NCBI RefSeq assembly: GCF_020497125.1
Contig: NC_059087.1
Span: 19,563,925-19,627,924 of the forward strand
DNA length: 64,000 bases
DNA from: Mauremys mutica
Lineage: Eukaryota > Chordata > Testudines > Geoemydidae
Direction of reading: 5' to 3'
In this document: positions 10,804 through 22,740 of the stretch, in pieces
Layout of the letters: the number at the start of each line of letters is the position of its first letter
How positions within the stretch are numbered: position 1 is the stretch's first letter
Translations under genes and position numbers: made by a program
Notes under the pieces: model-generated
Database searches by the model: none
Seen by the model: the letters and a program-made list of their open reading frames with translations, nothing else
What the model was told of the DNA's origin: nothing

Positions 10804-12421
10804 CTGCTCCTTCCTTGCTAGCTACTAAAGCCTCCTCATTCCCCCATACAAGAGGGGCAGAGACATAGCACAGGGAAAGATTCTGGGACCAAGTCTTCTC
10901 TGCTCTACATTGATGTAAATCCCAGGTAACTCCAGTGAACTTTACCTTGTTGTAAAAGTGGAGTAACTGAAAAGAGAATCAGCCCCTTTCTGTATAAACT
11001 CAAATATTTAATGATTTAGAACAGGTATTGTTGAGCTCAGGCTGCCCTGCTAAGTCTTACAGAGCATGCACTTCAAAAGTGTAAAAGGATCATTAAACAC
11101 TGTGGTTAGACATATCGTACCAATATTGGCACTGCCCTGGGGAAAGGTTATATTCCTGGCAGGGCCGGCTTTAGCAAGTGCATGGCCTGATTCGAACAGT
11201 TTTAACAGGGCCCCAGCACGGATGACTTGAAAAAAAAAGAAAAACACCAAAAAAAACCCCAAAAAAACCACGTGGGTCTTGTACTCACCGGATGGCGCTC
11301 CTTGTCTTCGGAGGTGGGTTCTTCACTCGCTCCGGGTCTTCCACGGCACTGAAGGACCTGCCGCTGAAGTGCTGCCGAAGACCTGGAGCGAGTGAAGGAC
11401 CCGCCGCCGAAGTGCTGCTGAAGACCCGAAGTGTCGTCAGGTGAGTAAAAATTAAAAAGGAGCCTCTATCCAGGAAAGGGATTCTCAGCCATTTGCCCCC
11501 CCGGCGGCCCTGCCACTGGGCGCGGGGCCTGATTCGGGGGAATTGGTGGAATTGGCCTAAAGCCGGCCCTGGGGACCATCCATTGCAGTTTTAAAGCTTT
11601 GCTCAGTTTCTGGGAGGAATCTCCTCTTGTAAAGCTTTGGGAATGTAACAGGATGAGGTGTCTGGTGGTGGCGATGTAAATGCAGAGCAGAATGGGAGTT
11701 GGGAAAGCAAAGGGCTCGGTCTGCAAGACATTCTCCTGAACACTGCGAGGGGCTCGCCCCATCAGATCCTAGGGCAGAGTTGGAGCCACGGAGGGGAAGG
11801 GGGTTAGTTCAGGGGATAGTTTGTGTGTGTTCAATTTGGACAGGTTTCTGCTCAGTGCTGTTTCATGGACGGGCACCTGCTTAGTCTGTATCAGCAGGGA
11901 GCAAATGTCATCACAGAATTACGGAGAAAGCGTCCCCTTGAGACACCCTCCTGAGAGACTGAGGAACGACATGCAGAGAGTGTGTATGTATCCCATGGGC
12001 TCCTCGTATGGTGATGTCTGACGGCACCTACTCTCCTCCAGTTCCCACCCGCTTCACCTGCCCCTCTCTGCCCACAAGGAAAGAAGGGAAAAGGGAGAAC
12101 CTGGGAGGTAGCAGGAAAAAAGCATCATTGTTACTATTATTGTAGCCCCCTCATGTGGCCAAATGATTCGTTACAACCAATGCCCAGTGTCTTCTGTAGT
12201 GTTGTCTCGTGCTCCCCACTCTGATGGCAGAGGAGATGCTGACTCTTAGGGAGAAGAAGGTGATAGTCCCCATCCTGCAGAAGGGGAATGAGGAGGGAGT
12301 GGGAAATAGCTGTGAATTTCCTGCTCATAAACAGCTGTGTGATTTGTCACAACCAGAGACAAAACTGTGCAGCTGGTGAACTTTGCACACAAGGCCCAGG
12401 CTGGGGGAGAGGAGGGAAGGG
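10804..12421. repeat. Tandem-unit block A, copy 2 (V4 to V5)
   Basis: No gene. A shortened block A copy: the middle part seen at about 5830-7190 of copy 1 is missing, and the sequence jumps near 12190 to the F2 3' flank. It carries a hAT-type insertion at 11160-11571. Confidence 0.75.
11160..11571. mobile_element. hAT-type nonautonomous element, 412 bp
   Basis: Terminal inverted repeats CAGGGCCGGCTTTAG (11160-11174) and its complement (11557-11571) bound a GC-rich interior without an ORF. The empty site is seen in sister blocks (for example around 40275). An 8-bp target duplication is not evident, unlike the related elements at 33405 and 49180. Confidence 0.8.
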
Positions 12422-12460
12422 TGTTTTTGTCTCACTTCCCCATCTGTCTGTGTCACTGTG
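12422..12460 (-). promoter_or_regulatory. V5 recombination signal, 23-bp spacer
   Basis: Minus-strand heptamer CACAGTG (12454-12460), 23-bp spacer and nonamer ACAAAAACA (12422-12430). Confidence 0.94.
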
Positions 12461-12952
12461 TGGAATAGCACTGCCACTCTTCCGCACAGCACAGTGATAA
12501 TCAGCCTCATCCTCTGCCAGGGCCCCGGAGATGGTCAGATAGCCGGCGTTACTGGACGTGTCTTTGGAACTAGAGAAGCGAGCAGGGACCCCAGAGCCCT
12601 GGCCCTTGTCAGATTCTGAATAGTAATACAGCAGGTATCGTGGAGAATTCCCAGGTTTCTGCTGGTACCAGTACACAACGTAGTCACTGATGCTGGTCCC
12701 ACTGCTCATGGTGCAGGAGAGTTTCACCGTGTTTCCTGGGGACACTGACACTGAGGGTGGCTGAGTCACCACAGGTTGTGAGCTGGAACCTGGAAAATAT
12801 GATGGAAATTTATCAACCCCTCCCTGTCCGTGTCCAGCCACTAGTGAATCTGGTTGTGCATTAGCTTCAGCAGCAACTTATTTAATCCACTTGCCCCTGT
12901 TCTCACCTGTGCACCACATCCCCAGCAGGACGATGAGGGGAGCCCAGAGCAT
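12461..12952 (-). CDS. V5: Ig lambda V gene, family F2
   Basis: Leader exon 12907-12952 ([16 protein letters not shown]) and V exon 12461-12789, with a 117-bp intron. [31 protein letters not shown], long CDR2 YYSESDKGQGSG, and ARFSSSKD where the usual GSKD is expected. DEADYHC has His before the second Cys. CDR3 stub AVRKSGSAIP. Open frame, intact RSS; probably functional. Very similar to V7. Confidence 0.93.
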
Positions 12953-13022
12953 GGTGAGGAGATTTCGGGCCCTTAGGAGAAAGCAGACTGACCCACTGGG
13001 AAGGCCTGAGAGTCTCTGCCCC

Positions 13023-13092
13023 TTATATTGATCCTACTGTGGTAGGAGCATCTAAGCTCCACCTTTATTCTAGTTTGTTCTTATCTCATTGG
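13023..13092 (-). promoter_or_regulatory. V5 promoter: TATA, weak octamer, CCAAT
   Basis: Minus-strand AATATAA at 13023-13029, octamer position ACTAGAAT at 13067-13074 (three mismatches), CCAAT at 13088-13092. Confidence 0.65.
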
Positions 13093-13750
13093 CTCCTATG
13101 ATCACAGAGAGCCGGGCACGTGGGAGGAGAGACCGTTCCTTAGGGAGGAGCTCCTGCTCTATAAGGTCCCTAGCCCAGCTCCACTCCAGCAATGACCGTC
13201 TGCCAGGATCAAGGTTTCATTTGAACGCTTGTAGTGGAGGCTGCTGGAGTTCAGGCTGTGTGACAGTTTCCAGTCTAACTTCTTGTTTTCAGTGATTTGC
13301 AACTTTCCCAATCCTTCCCCTTTCTGCCTGTCATTTCCCTGCTTGCCTGAGAGTTCATGGATCACTCACACTGATCAGAAACCAACTCAGCAGTTTCTGG
13401 GAAGGAGGAGAGGGCAATAAATACACTTTGCCCAGGATTTACCATTTCTGGAGCCAACTAGGGCAGAGCTAAGGAGGAAATGGGGGGATTCTGCAAAGTT
13501 CCATTCTCCCATCTAAGGGCCCACACTAGAGGAGCTGGGTTTGTGTCTGGCAATGTACATTACTAGGAGCTGTTCTCTGCTCACTGGGATGATTTATTTC
13601 CATCATCTCCAGGCTGCCCAGCTGGGCTACACGAGCTTCTGTTTATTCATGAGCAGTTTTTATTGGGCAGAAAATGGAATTCTGAGAACTGGATGGTGAC
13701 TCTGCCGCCCCTTGTGCTGAGAGCTGGGAATGAAAATCCCACTGAAGAAA
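13093..13750. repeat. Shortened block B joined to block A (F1 gene deleted)
   Basis: No gene. Block B runs to about 13745 and then jumps to block A sequence ('aaaaagcatcactg'), skipping the whole F1 gene seen in other units. The same junction is present near 47177. Confidence 0.75.
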
Positions 13751-15631
13751 TAAATCTTAATAAAAGGAAAAAGCATCACTGTTATTATTGTTGTAGCCCC
13801 CCATAGTATCCCTCCCCAGCAGCATGTGCCCAAATGATTTATTACAACCAATGCCCAGTGTCCCCTGTGTGGCATGTTCTAGCTGAAGAGCTCCCTCTAC
13901 TGGCCACCGCTGCACTTGCAGAAGTGATCTCTTGCCCCAGCTGACAGTTTTACCAACGTTTCCTTTTCTAATTCCAGCTCCCCAGGCCAGCTCGGGACCT
14001 TGGTTCCTATTCCCCTGCCCAGATTTGCCTCCTGGCCAAGTCATGAGAAGTTGCTCTGCTTCTTAGTAACCTTTGCATTAGCCCAGCCATTCCTGCTGAC
14101 CCCCAAACGCTGCAGCCGGCCCTGTTTCCCCAGACAGCCCATAGGGACGCCGAGCTGGGAGGGGAGTTAGAAAGAAGGTGGGGCCTGCTGGGGACGGGGG
14201 AGGCTGGGAGCAGAGGGGAGCTGACTCACAGAGGCCAAATGGGGAGTTGTAGCCCCAGGGTCATGGAGCACTGCTCAGCTCCACTGGGTCCCTTAACCCT
14301 TCGCTCCCCATGGCTGCTAGTACTGCAGGCAGGCTCCTGGCAGCCTCCGCAGGTGAGTTGGGCCCGTGCCATGAAGCAAACAGCCAGCTCCCAGGGTTCA
14401 AAAATTCTGAGTCAGACTGCTGGAAATAATGAAATGAATAAATCTACACATGGGGGCACCAATCTATGTGTGTTTGAGTGTTTGAGCCTTTCAGGCATGC
14501 TAGGGTCACTTTTTCAATATCTTCTCTGCAGTTCCAAGGGCTGGAAACTTCCTTACCTAGTCACTGAAAGCCGAGGTGCTCATACAATCACTGGACTTAA
14601 GAACCTGGGACTTTCAGCGAAAGCTCTAATGAGCACTGGCCTCGCTATAAAAACCTCAGGAGATGGTGACTCTGATGAAGGGCAATGAAGATGGGAAGTT
14701 AAAGGCTGAATATGGCCCTGGTTCAATGGGAAACCAGTGCAGAGAGTGGTGCCTGGGGATGATGGGCTTTTGTAAACCTGGGTGCTCAGTAATTGGGCTG
14801 GATTTCCCCTACCTCCCTGGCTGCTCAATCAGCATCTCTTTTGTCAGCTCCTCCTCCTTCCCCACTCCCCTGCTCTGTAGGAGTCCCACAGGGCTCCATT
14901 GTTGTCCTCTCCTTTTCGCTCTCTGAGCCTTATCCTTCAATATCTCCATGGGCTCACCTGGGGTCAGTCTCACCTCTGTGCTGATGACTCCCCAACACAC
15001 TTCTCCACTCTGGCCCTGTCTCCTGCTGCTCCTTCTCCCATCTGGCACGCGTCTCTCCGGTATCCTGCCCTTTGATGGTTCCTCTGGTGTCAAGCTCACA
15101 TTGGCCAAAACTGAGCTCAGAAATCTGCCCTGCCAACCCCTCTCATGCCGCTTGAATAGCCCTTGGTTTCCTTATCTGTGGTGCCAGATGCCCCATTCCC
15201 CTCTATACCCATCCACTCCTCTGCCTCTGATTTCTTTCTGCATCAGAAATCTCAGGGCCTGACTCCATTGTCTTTGCTGGAATGTTGGGGAAGATCTGAA
15301 TTACATTGTGCTGACACTTATGGCTGTGATAGGATTGTTATCTTTTTCTCTCCACTCTGATAGCAGAGAGGATGCTGACTCTTAGGGAGAAGAAGGTGAC
15401 TGTCCCCATCCTGCAGAAGGAGAATGAGGAGGGAGCCAGAAATACCTTGTTAGTCTCTAAGGTGCCACAACTACTCCTCTACGGCTACCACTCTGAAACC
15501 TGTCAGAAATACCTCTGTGGACTGAATTTCCTTGTCATAAAGAGCTGTGTGATTTGTCACAACCAGAGGCAAAACTGGGCAACTGGTTAACTTTTCTCAC
15601 AGGGCCGAGGCTGGGGGAGAGGAGGGAATGG
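13751..15631. repeat. Tandem-unit block A, partial copy
   Basis: No gene. Block A sequence without its F1-proximal part, ending at the F2 remnant. Contains a small insertion at 15448-15503. Confidence 0.75.
15448..15503 (-). mobile_element. Short retroelement fragment with 11-bp target duplication
   Basis: A 56-bp insert related to the dispersed element at 49880-49991. It is flanked by the direct repeat CAGAAATACCT at 15437-15447 and 15504-15514. The sister sequence near 7340 lacks it. Confidence 0.6.
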
Positions 15632-15650
15632 TGTTTTTGTCTCTCTTCCC
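15632..15650 (-). pseudogene. Remnant of an F2 V gene: nonamer and part of spacer
   Basis: The normal F2 3' flank ends with a nonamer ACAAAAACA (minus, 15632-15640) and ten bases of spacer. The sequence then changes completely. Heptamer, V exon and leader are absent, so the gene was deleted or replaced by the sequence of 15651-16400. Confidence 0.8.
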
Positions 15651-16475
15651 AGTGTGAGAGTCAGAGAAGGGGGCCTCTCTGATATACAGTAAAAGGCGCA
15701 ATGCAATAAAAACAGGGCTGTCATTTGCCTCTGTCAATAAATATCCATCCCCCTCCTTTGAAATGAACCTTCCTACTCTCAAAAGCAAGAGACCAATGCT
15801 GGATGCCAGGGTCATCCAGGAGCTGCCCGTATAAATTGCTACGGCCCCCTCCAACAGAGGTGCAAGACAGCACCTCGGAACGGGAGCTCGGCCACTCCAC
15901 AATGGCCTATCTTCAGCTGTGTGCAACCGAGGGATCAGTTCTTCCCCAGCCAGTAGCGCTGGAATACTTTTAATAATGGGGGTGCTGAAAGCCAACTTCC
16001 TCACCCTTGTGCACGCCCCTCCCCCCCAGAGCTGGGGCTGGGAGCAGGGCAGTACCTCTGGGAGCGGGGAACCCAGATAGGAGTAAGGAGGCCGAAGCTG
16101 GGGCCACAGCTGGGGGAGGCGTGGTGTCGGCAGTGGAGCCCCAGGCACGGGAGTGGAGCCCTGCATAAAGCCTGGGGGTGCTGCAGCCCCCACCCCCCTA
16201 GTTCCCACGCCTATGTCACATGTTTATGGGGGCAGTGACCAGGCAGCTGAGCAACATGCATGAGAAAGAGTCTAGGGGATGCTTCAGGTGACCACAGACC
16301 TACACGGGAACGGCTATTGCACAGAAGGAGACTGAGGGGATTTCTCTCGCTCTTATGGAACAGAGGGTTATGCCTAGCCCAGGCTTGGAGGGATCAGCCA
16401 TTCCTGAGGAAGGACTCTGGGCACTGAGATGGGAATGAGCCTGCAAGGGAGAGGGAGGTTTTCAAATGTAGGAAG
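15651..16475. other. Non-duplicated sequence replacing an F2 gene
   Basis: No gene. Looks like repeat-derived DNA (a GC-rich part at 15990-16215 resembles turtle interspersed sequence), but I cannot assign a family. From about 16407 it resembles the V1 3' flank from about 845. Confidence 0.4.
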
Positions 16476-16480
16476 CTGAG

Positions 16481-18464
16481 TGTGACGTTGTCTGATTAAA
16501 ATATGATTTTGCAAATCATAATTGCTACCACTGCTACATAATTGCAGCAAATCTTACACAAAATATAAGTCATGGCCAGAAAGGGTTAAACATCTTGCAG
16601 GCTGCATAACCCAAATCCGACCTATGTTAGAAATGGTAATTAGGGGCCATTCTATCCTCAGGTAGGCTAGAACTTTGAAATGCAAACCTATATTGTTAGC
16701 CGTACTACTACTTGTGTGTATCTTCCAGGCTTGCATGTAAACAGACAGTTCCTGCCTCTCACTATAACTATTCATTCAGAGATCAAAAGGGAATAGTAAC
16801 ATTTAGATGAATCTTGGGTAAAATAATGTCATTGTCTCTATTTCTCCTTGAAGTTTGTAATAGACTACCTAATGGATAAATTGCCCTATGTTAATTTGTG
16901 TAACTAATTATTGGCAGTGTTTAGAAAGCAAAAGGTTACATCAAAAGCCTATTGTTTAACCAGGACTGTGTGGTCAAGTGGATGCTAGAACACTGTATGA
17001 AAAGACCCCTGGATTCTGATCCTGTTCATCTCAGATCTGCTTGAGGTTTCCTGCAGGGGAAGCCTAAGCCACAAAGACTGAGATCCTATTTCTAACTGCA
17101 TCGCCCTGAAATATAAACATCGGCCCATAACCTATGGACTATTTCTGAAAGAACTCTGCAGCTACGAAGCTCGCCATTGCTGCTATGAGTCTGATCCTTA
17201 ACAATTGAACTCATGTCTCTATGGATATTGATCTTTTAATGATTCTCTCTCTCTTTTGTTTTTTAATGAATTGTAGTTTAGTTAATAAGAATTGCTTATG
17301 GTGTGTATTTGGATAAGATCTGTGTCATAAACAGATAGTTAAGGGTTAAAGTCTCTTTTACCTGTAAAGGGTTAACAAGCTCAGTAACCTGATGAACACC
17401 TGACCAGAGGACCAATCAAGGGACAGGATAATTTCAAATCCCTGTGGAGGGAAGGCTTTGTCTGTGTTCTTTGTTTGAGTTGTGTGCTCTCTTTGGATCT
17501 AAGAGAGGCCAGACATGTCTCCAAGTTCTCCTGGAGTATTTCCTACTATCCAGTATAGTGAGTATTAGAAAGGTGAATTAGTCTTATAATTTGATTTCTA
17601 CATTTGCAATTGTGTGTTTGCTGGAGAAATATCTTTATTTCTGTTTGCTGTTACTTTGATTATTCTGAGAAAGGGGGGGGGGGGAGAGCCTCTCCAGGTT
17701 TATAAGTTAGACCCTGTATTTTTGCATCCTGGTAATACAGAGAGAGTGTACTTTTTTTTTCTTTCTTTAATAAAATCTTTTCTTTTTAGCACTTGATTGA
17801 TTTCTTCCCTTGTTTGGATTTTCAGGGGAAGGGGGGGGGGGGAAGTGAATCCCTCTTTGTTTGATTCAAGGAGTTTGAATCAAGGTCTCTCTCCCAAGGA
17901 CAAGGGGAGGGGGGAAGAAGGAGGGGGGAAATGGTTTGTTTCCCTTTGTGTTGAGATTCAACTTTGAATCTGTGTTCCCAGGGAAACTTTTGGGGGAACA
18001 GGGAGTGTGTCAGACACTTAAAACTTGACTGGTGGCAGCGAGAACCAGATCTAAACTAGGATTTTAGTTTAGAGGAGTCCATGCAGGTCCCCATCTTGTG
18101 AACGCTAAAGTTCAAAGTGGGGAATAAACCTATGACAATCTGAAACATTCATTTTCCTGGGAGATAATGTGTCCGATCTTTTGGGATTGGTAGAACCTTT
18201 TCTTTCATGTGATGAAATAAGACTTTCAGAAATCTTCATCATATTTGCCTTAGGATGGAGGCATGAGGCTGGATCACTTTAAGGGAACTGTGCCATTTGG
18301 ACTTCTGAGGAACTAGGAAGGTAATAAAGAAGCAGTTTTATGCTCGTTTGGTAAATCTAAGTATGAGAATATCCACCAGCTTTGGGGGGATTGTCTGCCC
18401 CATTCTTTGCAGTTCACCCTAACTGAGTGATCACAGCTGGCTCCCCCCAGCGACCCCTGTCACA
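16481..18464 (+). mobile_element. Solo LTR (outer), interrupted by a second LTR
   Basis: Starts TGTGACGTTG and ends CCTGTCACA, flanked by the 5-bp duplication CTGAG (16476-16480, 18465-18469). Without the inner insertion it is about 1160 bp. No retroviral coding sequence is present. The paralogous V1 flank near 898-910 has the same site uninterrupted. Confidence 0.85.
17323..18137 (+). mobile_element. Solo LTR (inner), 815 bp, nested
   Basis: Bounded by TGTCATA...TATGACA, with 5-bp target duplications ATCTG at 17318-17322 and 18138-18142. Contains a polyadenylation-like AATAAA near 17769 and poly-G tracts near 17673 and 17831. It inserted into the outer LTR and is therefore younger. No coding sequence. 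Confidence 0.87.
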
Positions 18465-18918
18465 CTGAGGTTGGGCCTCATCGTCCAATCTGTGCTGCCA
18501 GGTGAGAAGCTCCGTCATTCACAACAGGGAGAGATCAGAGGAATAACACAGAACCAGCAGCCACGAAGGGCTTTGCTGATCCCTTTCTGGCGAGACTGTT
18601 GGCCTCTGAATCCTCCCTCGTCCCAGGGGATGCAATGAACTCCCGGAACCAGGCCATCAGTGGGTGTAGCTCAGTGTAGTGGCACTGAAGGCAACAGAGG
18701 AGGCTGATTTCCACCAGCTGGGAATGTGGCCCCTGCACTGTGATCAGGTGGGGGTGTCTATGGGGACAGCGAGGTGTCATGTGTTGACCCAAAGTTATCT
18801 GGGAAGATCCTGGCCTGTTTAAAAATGAAACTTCCACCCCACTCCTCTGGCTGAGCCCCACAATGGTGAGAGGGAACAATGGAAGAACAAAAACACAGTC
18901 TAATGTTCTTCTGTGGCA
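18465..18918. repeat. V6 3' flank, copy of V1 3' flank
   Basis: Very similar to 906-1356. No gene. Confidence 0.8.
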
Positions 18919-18957
18919 GGTTTGTGTCTCACTTCCCCATCTGCTTGTGTCACGGTG
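18919..18957 (-). promoter_or_regulatory. V6 recombination signal with variant heptamer
   Basis: Minus-strand heptamer CACCGTG (18951-18957; consensus CACAGTG), 23-bp spacer and nonamer ACACAAACC (18919-18927). The critical first three bases CAC are kept; position 4 is changed. Confidence 0.88.
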
Positions 18958-19413
18958 CTACTAAGCACTGCCGCTGTCCCACACCTGACAGTAATAATCA
19001 GCCTCATCCTGCGCCTGGACTCCAGTGATGGTTAACGTGGCCGTGTTCCTGGAGTTGGCCCCAGAGAATCGAGCAGGGATTCCGGAGGGTCTGCTGCTAC
19101 TGTGATAGATAAGCAGTAGGGGGGCACTGCCAGGTTTCTGTTGGTACCACTGCACATGGTAGCTCCCAATGTTGTTCCCTGAGCAGGTGAGTTGAGCCTT
19201 TTGCCCTGGAGACACAGACACTGAAGGCGGCTGAGTCAGCACATACTGGGCGAGAGAACCTGCAACAGGAGGAGAAAACACCTGAATAAAATGACTCAGC
19301 ATTGACTTTATCCCCACTTAACATGATCTTCAGGCAGCCAGGGGGAAAAGCAAACATCATGTATCACCTGAGCAGTAAGTGAGCAGCGCCAGGAGCAGAG
19401 GGGCCCAGGCCAT
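18958..19413 (-). CDS. V6: Ig lambda V gene, family F1, ending in stop codons at the RSS
   Basis: Leader exon 19368-19413 ([16 protein letters not shown]) and V exon 18958-19259. [37 protein letters not shown] and CDR3 stub QVWDSGSA, followed by TAG TAG at 18963-18958, directly against the heptamer. Everything up to the CDR3 is intact. The six terminal bases could be removed by the end-trimming that normally accompanies V-J joining, so the gene may still give productive rearrangements, but only after trimming and with a variant heptamer. Status uncertain. Confidence 0.9.
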
Positions 19414-19481
19414 GGTGGGAATCCAGACGCGCTCGGCTTCCTGAGGCAAACGGGTCTGTGCCTGGGACCCTCCGATTCTCT

Positions 19482-19522
19482 CTTAAACCCCCAGAGCTGG
19501 AGAACGGCCCCTTCATGCAAAT
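19482..19522 (-). promoter_or_regulatory. V6 promoter: octamer and TATA-like box
   Basis: Perfect ATTTGCAT on the minus strand at 19515-19522, TTTAAG near 19482. Confidence 0.85.
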
Positions 19523-22209
19523 CTGCTGCTTGCTTGCTAGCTACAAAAGCCTCCTCATTCACCACTACGAGAGGGCAGAGACATGGAGGAAAGATTCTGG
19601 GACCAAGTTTCCTCTGCTCTACACTGATGTAAATCCCAGGTAACTCCACTGAACTTTACCTTGTTGTAAAAGTGAAGTAAGTGAAAGGAGAAGCAGCCCC
19701 TTTCTGTATAAACTCAAATATTTAAAGATGTAGAACAGGTACTGCTGAGCCAAGGCTGCCCTGCTGAGGCATACAGAGCTTGCACCTCAAAAGCATAAAA
19801 GGATCATTAAACACTGTGGTTAGACATGTCGTATCAGCATTGGCACTGCCCTGGGGAAAGGTTAAATTCCTGGGGACCAGCCACTGCAGTTTCAAAGCTT
19901 TGCCCAGTTTCTGGTAGGAATCTCCTCTTGTAAAGCTTTGGGAATGGAGAAGTGGATGAGGTGTCTGGTGCCTGGCGATGTAAATTCAGAGCAGAATGGG
20001 AGCTGGGAAAGCAAAGGGCTCAGTCAGTAAGAGATCGTCCTGCACACGGATTGGGGCTCGCATCATCAGCTCCTAGGGCAGAGTTGGAGCCACGGAGGGG
20101 AAGGGGGGTAGTTTAGGGGATAGTTTGTGTGTGTTCAATTTGAACAGGTTTCTGCTCAGTGCTGTTTCATGTACGGGCACCTGCTTAATCTGTACCAGCA
20201 GGGAGCAAATGTCATCAGACAATTACCGGAAAGCGTCCCCTTGAGACACCCTCCTGAGAGACTGAGGAATGACACATGGAGAGTGTGTATGTCCTATGGG
20301 CTACTCGTATGGTGATGTCTGACGGCACCTGCTCTCCTCCAGTTCCCACCCGCTTCACCTGCCCCTCTCTGCCCACAAGGAAAGAAGGGACAAGGGGGAA
20401 CCTGGGAGGTGTCAGGAAAAAAGCATCACTGTTATGATTGTTGTAGCCCCCCATGGTATCCCTCCCCAGCAGCATGCGGTCAAATGATTCCTTACAACCA
20501 GTGCCCAGTGTCTCCTGTTTGGCATGTTCTAGCTGAAGGGCTCCCTCTACTGGCCAGCGCTACACTTGCAGAAGTGATCTCTTGCCCCAGCTGACAGTTT
20601 TACCAAGGTTTCCTTTTCTAATTCCAGCTCCCCAGGCCAGCTCGGGACCTTGGTTCCTATTCCCCAGCCCAGATTTGCCTCCTGGCAGAATTTAAAAAGT
20701 CACAAGAAGTTGCTCTGCTTCTTAGTGACCTTTGCATTAGCCCAGCCATTCCTGCTGAACCCAAACGCTGCAGCCGGCCTTGTTCCCCCAGACAGCCCAT
20801 AGGGACGCCGAGCTGGGAGGGGAGTTAGAAAGAAGGTGGGGCCTGCTGGGGACAGGGGAGGCTGGGAGCAGAGGGGAACTGACCCACAGAGGCCAAATGG
20901 CGAGTTGTAGCCCCAGGGTCGTGGAGCACTGCTCAGCTCCACTGGGTCTCTTAACCCTTCGCTCCCCATAGCTGCTAGTACTGCAGGCAGGCTCCTGGCA
21001 GCCTCCCCAAGTGACATGGGCCAGTGCCATGAAGCAAACACCCAGCTCCTAGGGTTCAAAAATTCTGAGTCAGGCCACTGGAAATAATGAAATGAATAAA
21101 TTTACTCAGGGGGGCCCCATTTTACGTGTAATTTGAGTGTTTGAGCCTTTCTGGCATGCTAGGGTCACGTTTTCAATCCAACGGCTAGAAACATCGTCAC
21201 CTAGTCACTGAAAGCCAAGGTTCTCATGGAATCACTGGACTTCAGAATCTGGGGCTTTCAGCAAAAACCCTAATAAGCACTGGACTCGCTATAAAACCGC
21301 ACGAGATGGTGACTCTGATGAAGGGCAATGAAGATGGGAAGTTAAAGGTTGAATTTTGCTCCTGTTCAATGGGAAACCAGTGCAGAGAGCGGTGCCTGGG
21401 GATGATGGGCCCTCGGACACCTGGGGTGCTGAGTAATTGGGCTGGATTTCCCCTACCTCCCTGGCTGCTCGATCAGCATCTCTGTAATCAGCACCTCCTC
21501 CTTCTCCATTCCCCTTCTCTGTGGGAGTCCCACGGGGCTCCCTCCTTGTTCTCTCTCTGAGCCTTATCCTTCAGTATCTCACTCTGCTCACATGGGGTCA
21601 GTATCGCCTCTGTGCTGACAACTTCCCCAGACACTTCTCCACGCCAGCCCTGTCTCCTGCTGCTCATTCTCCCATCTGGCATGGGTCTCTTCGGTATCCC
21701 GCCCTTCAATGACTCCTCTGGTGTCAAGCTCACATTAGCCAAAACTGAGCTCAGAAATCTTCCCTGCCAACCCCTCTCAGCCTGTCATGCCTCCTGAATA
21801 GCCCTTGGTTTCCTTATCTGTGGTGCCTCATGCCCCATTCCCCTCTATACCCATCCACCCCTCTGCCTCTGATGTGTTTCTGCATCAGAAATCTCAGGGC
21901 CTGACTCCATTGTCTTTGCTGGAGGCCTTGGGGAAGGTCTGAGAAGGAATTAAATTGTGCTGACACTTACGACTGTGATAGAAGTGTTGTCTTTTTCTCC
22001 CCACTCTGATAGCAGGGGGATGCTGACTCTTAGGGAGGAGAAGGTGATAGTCCCCATCCTGCAGAAGGAGAATGAGGAGGGAGCGGGGAATAGCTGTGAA
22101 TTTCCTGCTCATAAACAGCTGTGTGATTTGTTACAGCCAGAGACAAAACTGTGCAGCTGGTGAACTTTGCACACAAGGCCCAGGCTGGGGGAGCTCCAGG
22201 AGGGAAGGG
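19523..22209. repeat. Tandem-unit block A, copy 3 (V6 to V7)
   Basis: No gene. The cleanest full-length block A copy in the window, without a large insertion; useful as the empty-site reference. Confidence 0.8.
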
Positions 22210-22248
22210 TGTTTTTGTCTCACTTCCCCATCTGTCTGTGTCACTGTG
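22210..22248 (-). promoter_or_regulatory. V7 recombination signal, 23-bp spacer
   Basis: Minus-strand heptamer CACAGTG (22242-22248), 23-bp spacer and nonamer ACAAAAACA (22210-22218). Confidence 0.94.
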
Positions 22249-22740
22249 TAGAACAGCACTGCCACTCTTCCGCACAGCACAGTGATAATCAGCCTCATCC
22301 TCTGCCAAGGCCCCGGAGATGGTCAAATAGCCGGTGTTACTGGATGTGTCTTTGGAGCCAGAGAAACGAGCAGGGACCCCAGAGCCCTGGCCCTTGTCAG
22401 ATTCTGAATAGTAATACAGCAGGTATCGTGGAGAATTCCCAGGTTTCTGCTGGTACCAGGACACAACGTAGTCACTGATGCTGGTCCCACTGCTCATGGT
22501 ACAGGAGAGTTTCACTGTGTTTCCTGGGGACACTGATGCTGAGGGCGGCTGAGTCACCACAGACTGCGAGCTGGAACCTGGAAAATATGGTGGAAATTTA
22601 TCAACCTCTCCCTGTCCGTCCCCAGCCACTAGTGAGTCTGGTTCTGCATTAGCTTCAGCAGCAACTTATTTAATCCACTCCCCCCTGTTCTCACCTGTGC
22701 ACCATGTTCCTAGTAGGACGATGAGGGGAGCCCAGAGCAT
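22249..22740 (-). CDS. V7: Ig lambda V gene, family F2
   Basis: Leader exon 22695-22740 ([16 protein letters not shown]) and V exon 22249-22577. [24 protein letters not shown], long CDR2 [32 protein letters not shown]3 stub AVRKSGSAVL. Open frame and canonical RSS; probably functional. Nearest relative in the window is V5. Confidence 0.93.

Noticed and set aside
16481..18464. Possible complete endogenous retrovirus
   Set aside because: Only LTR-like sequence with short target duplications is present; there is no primer-binding site followed by coding sequence, so these are solo LTRs.
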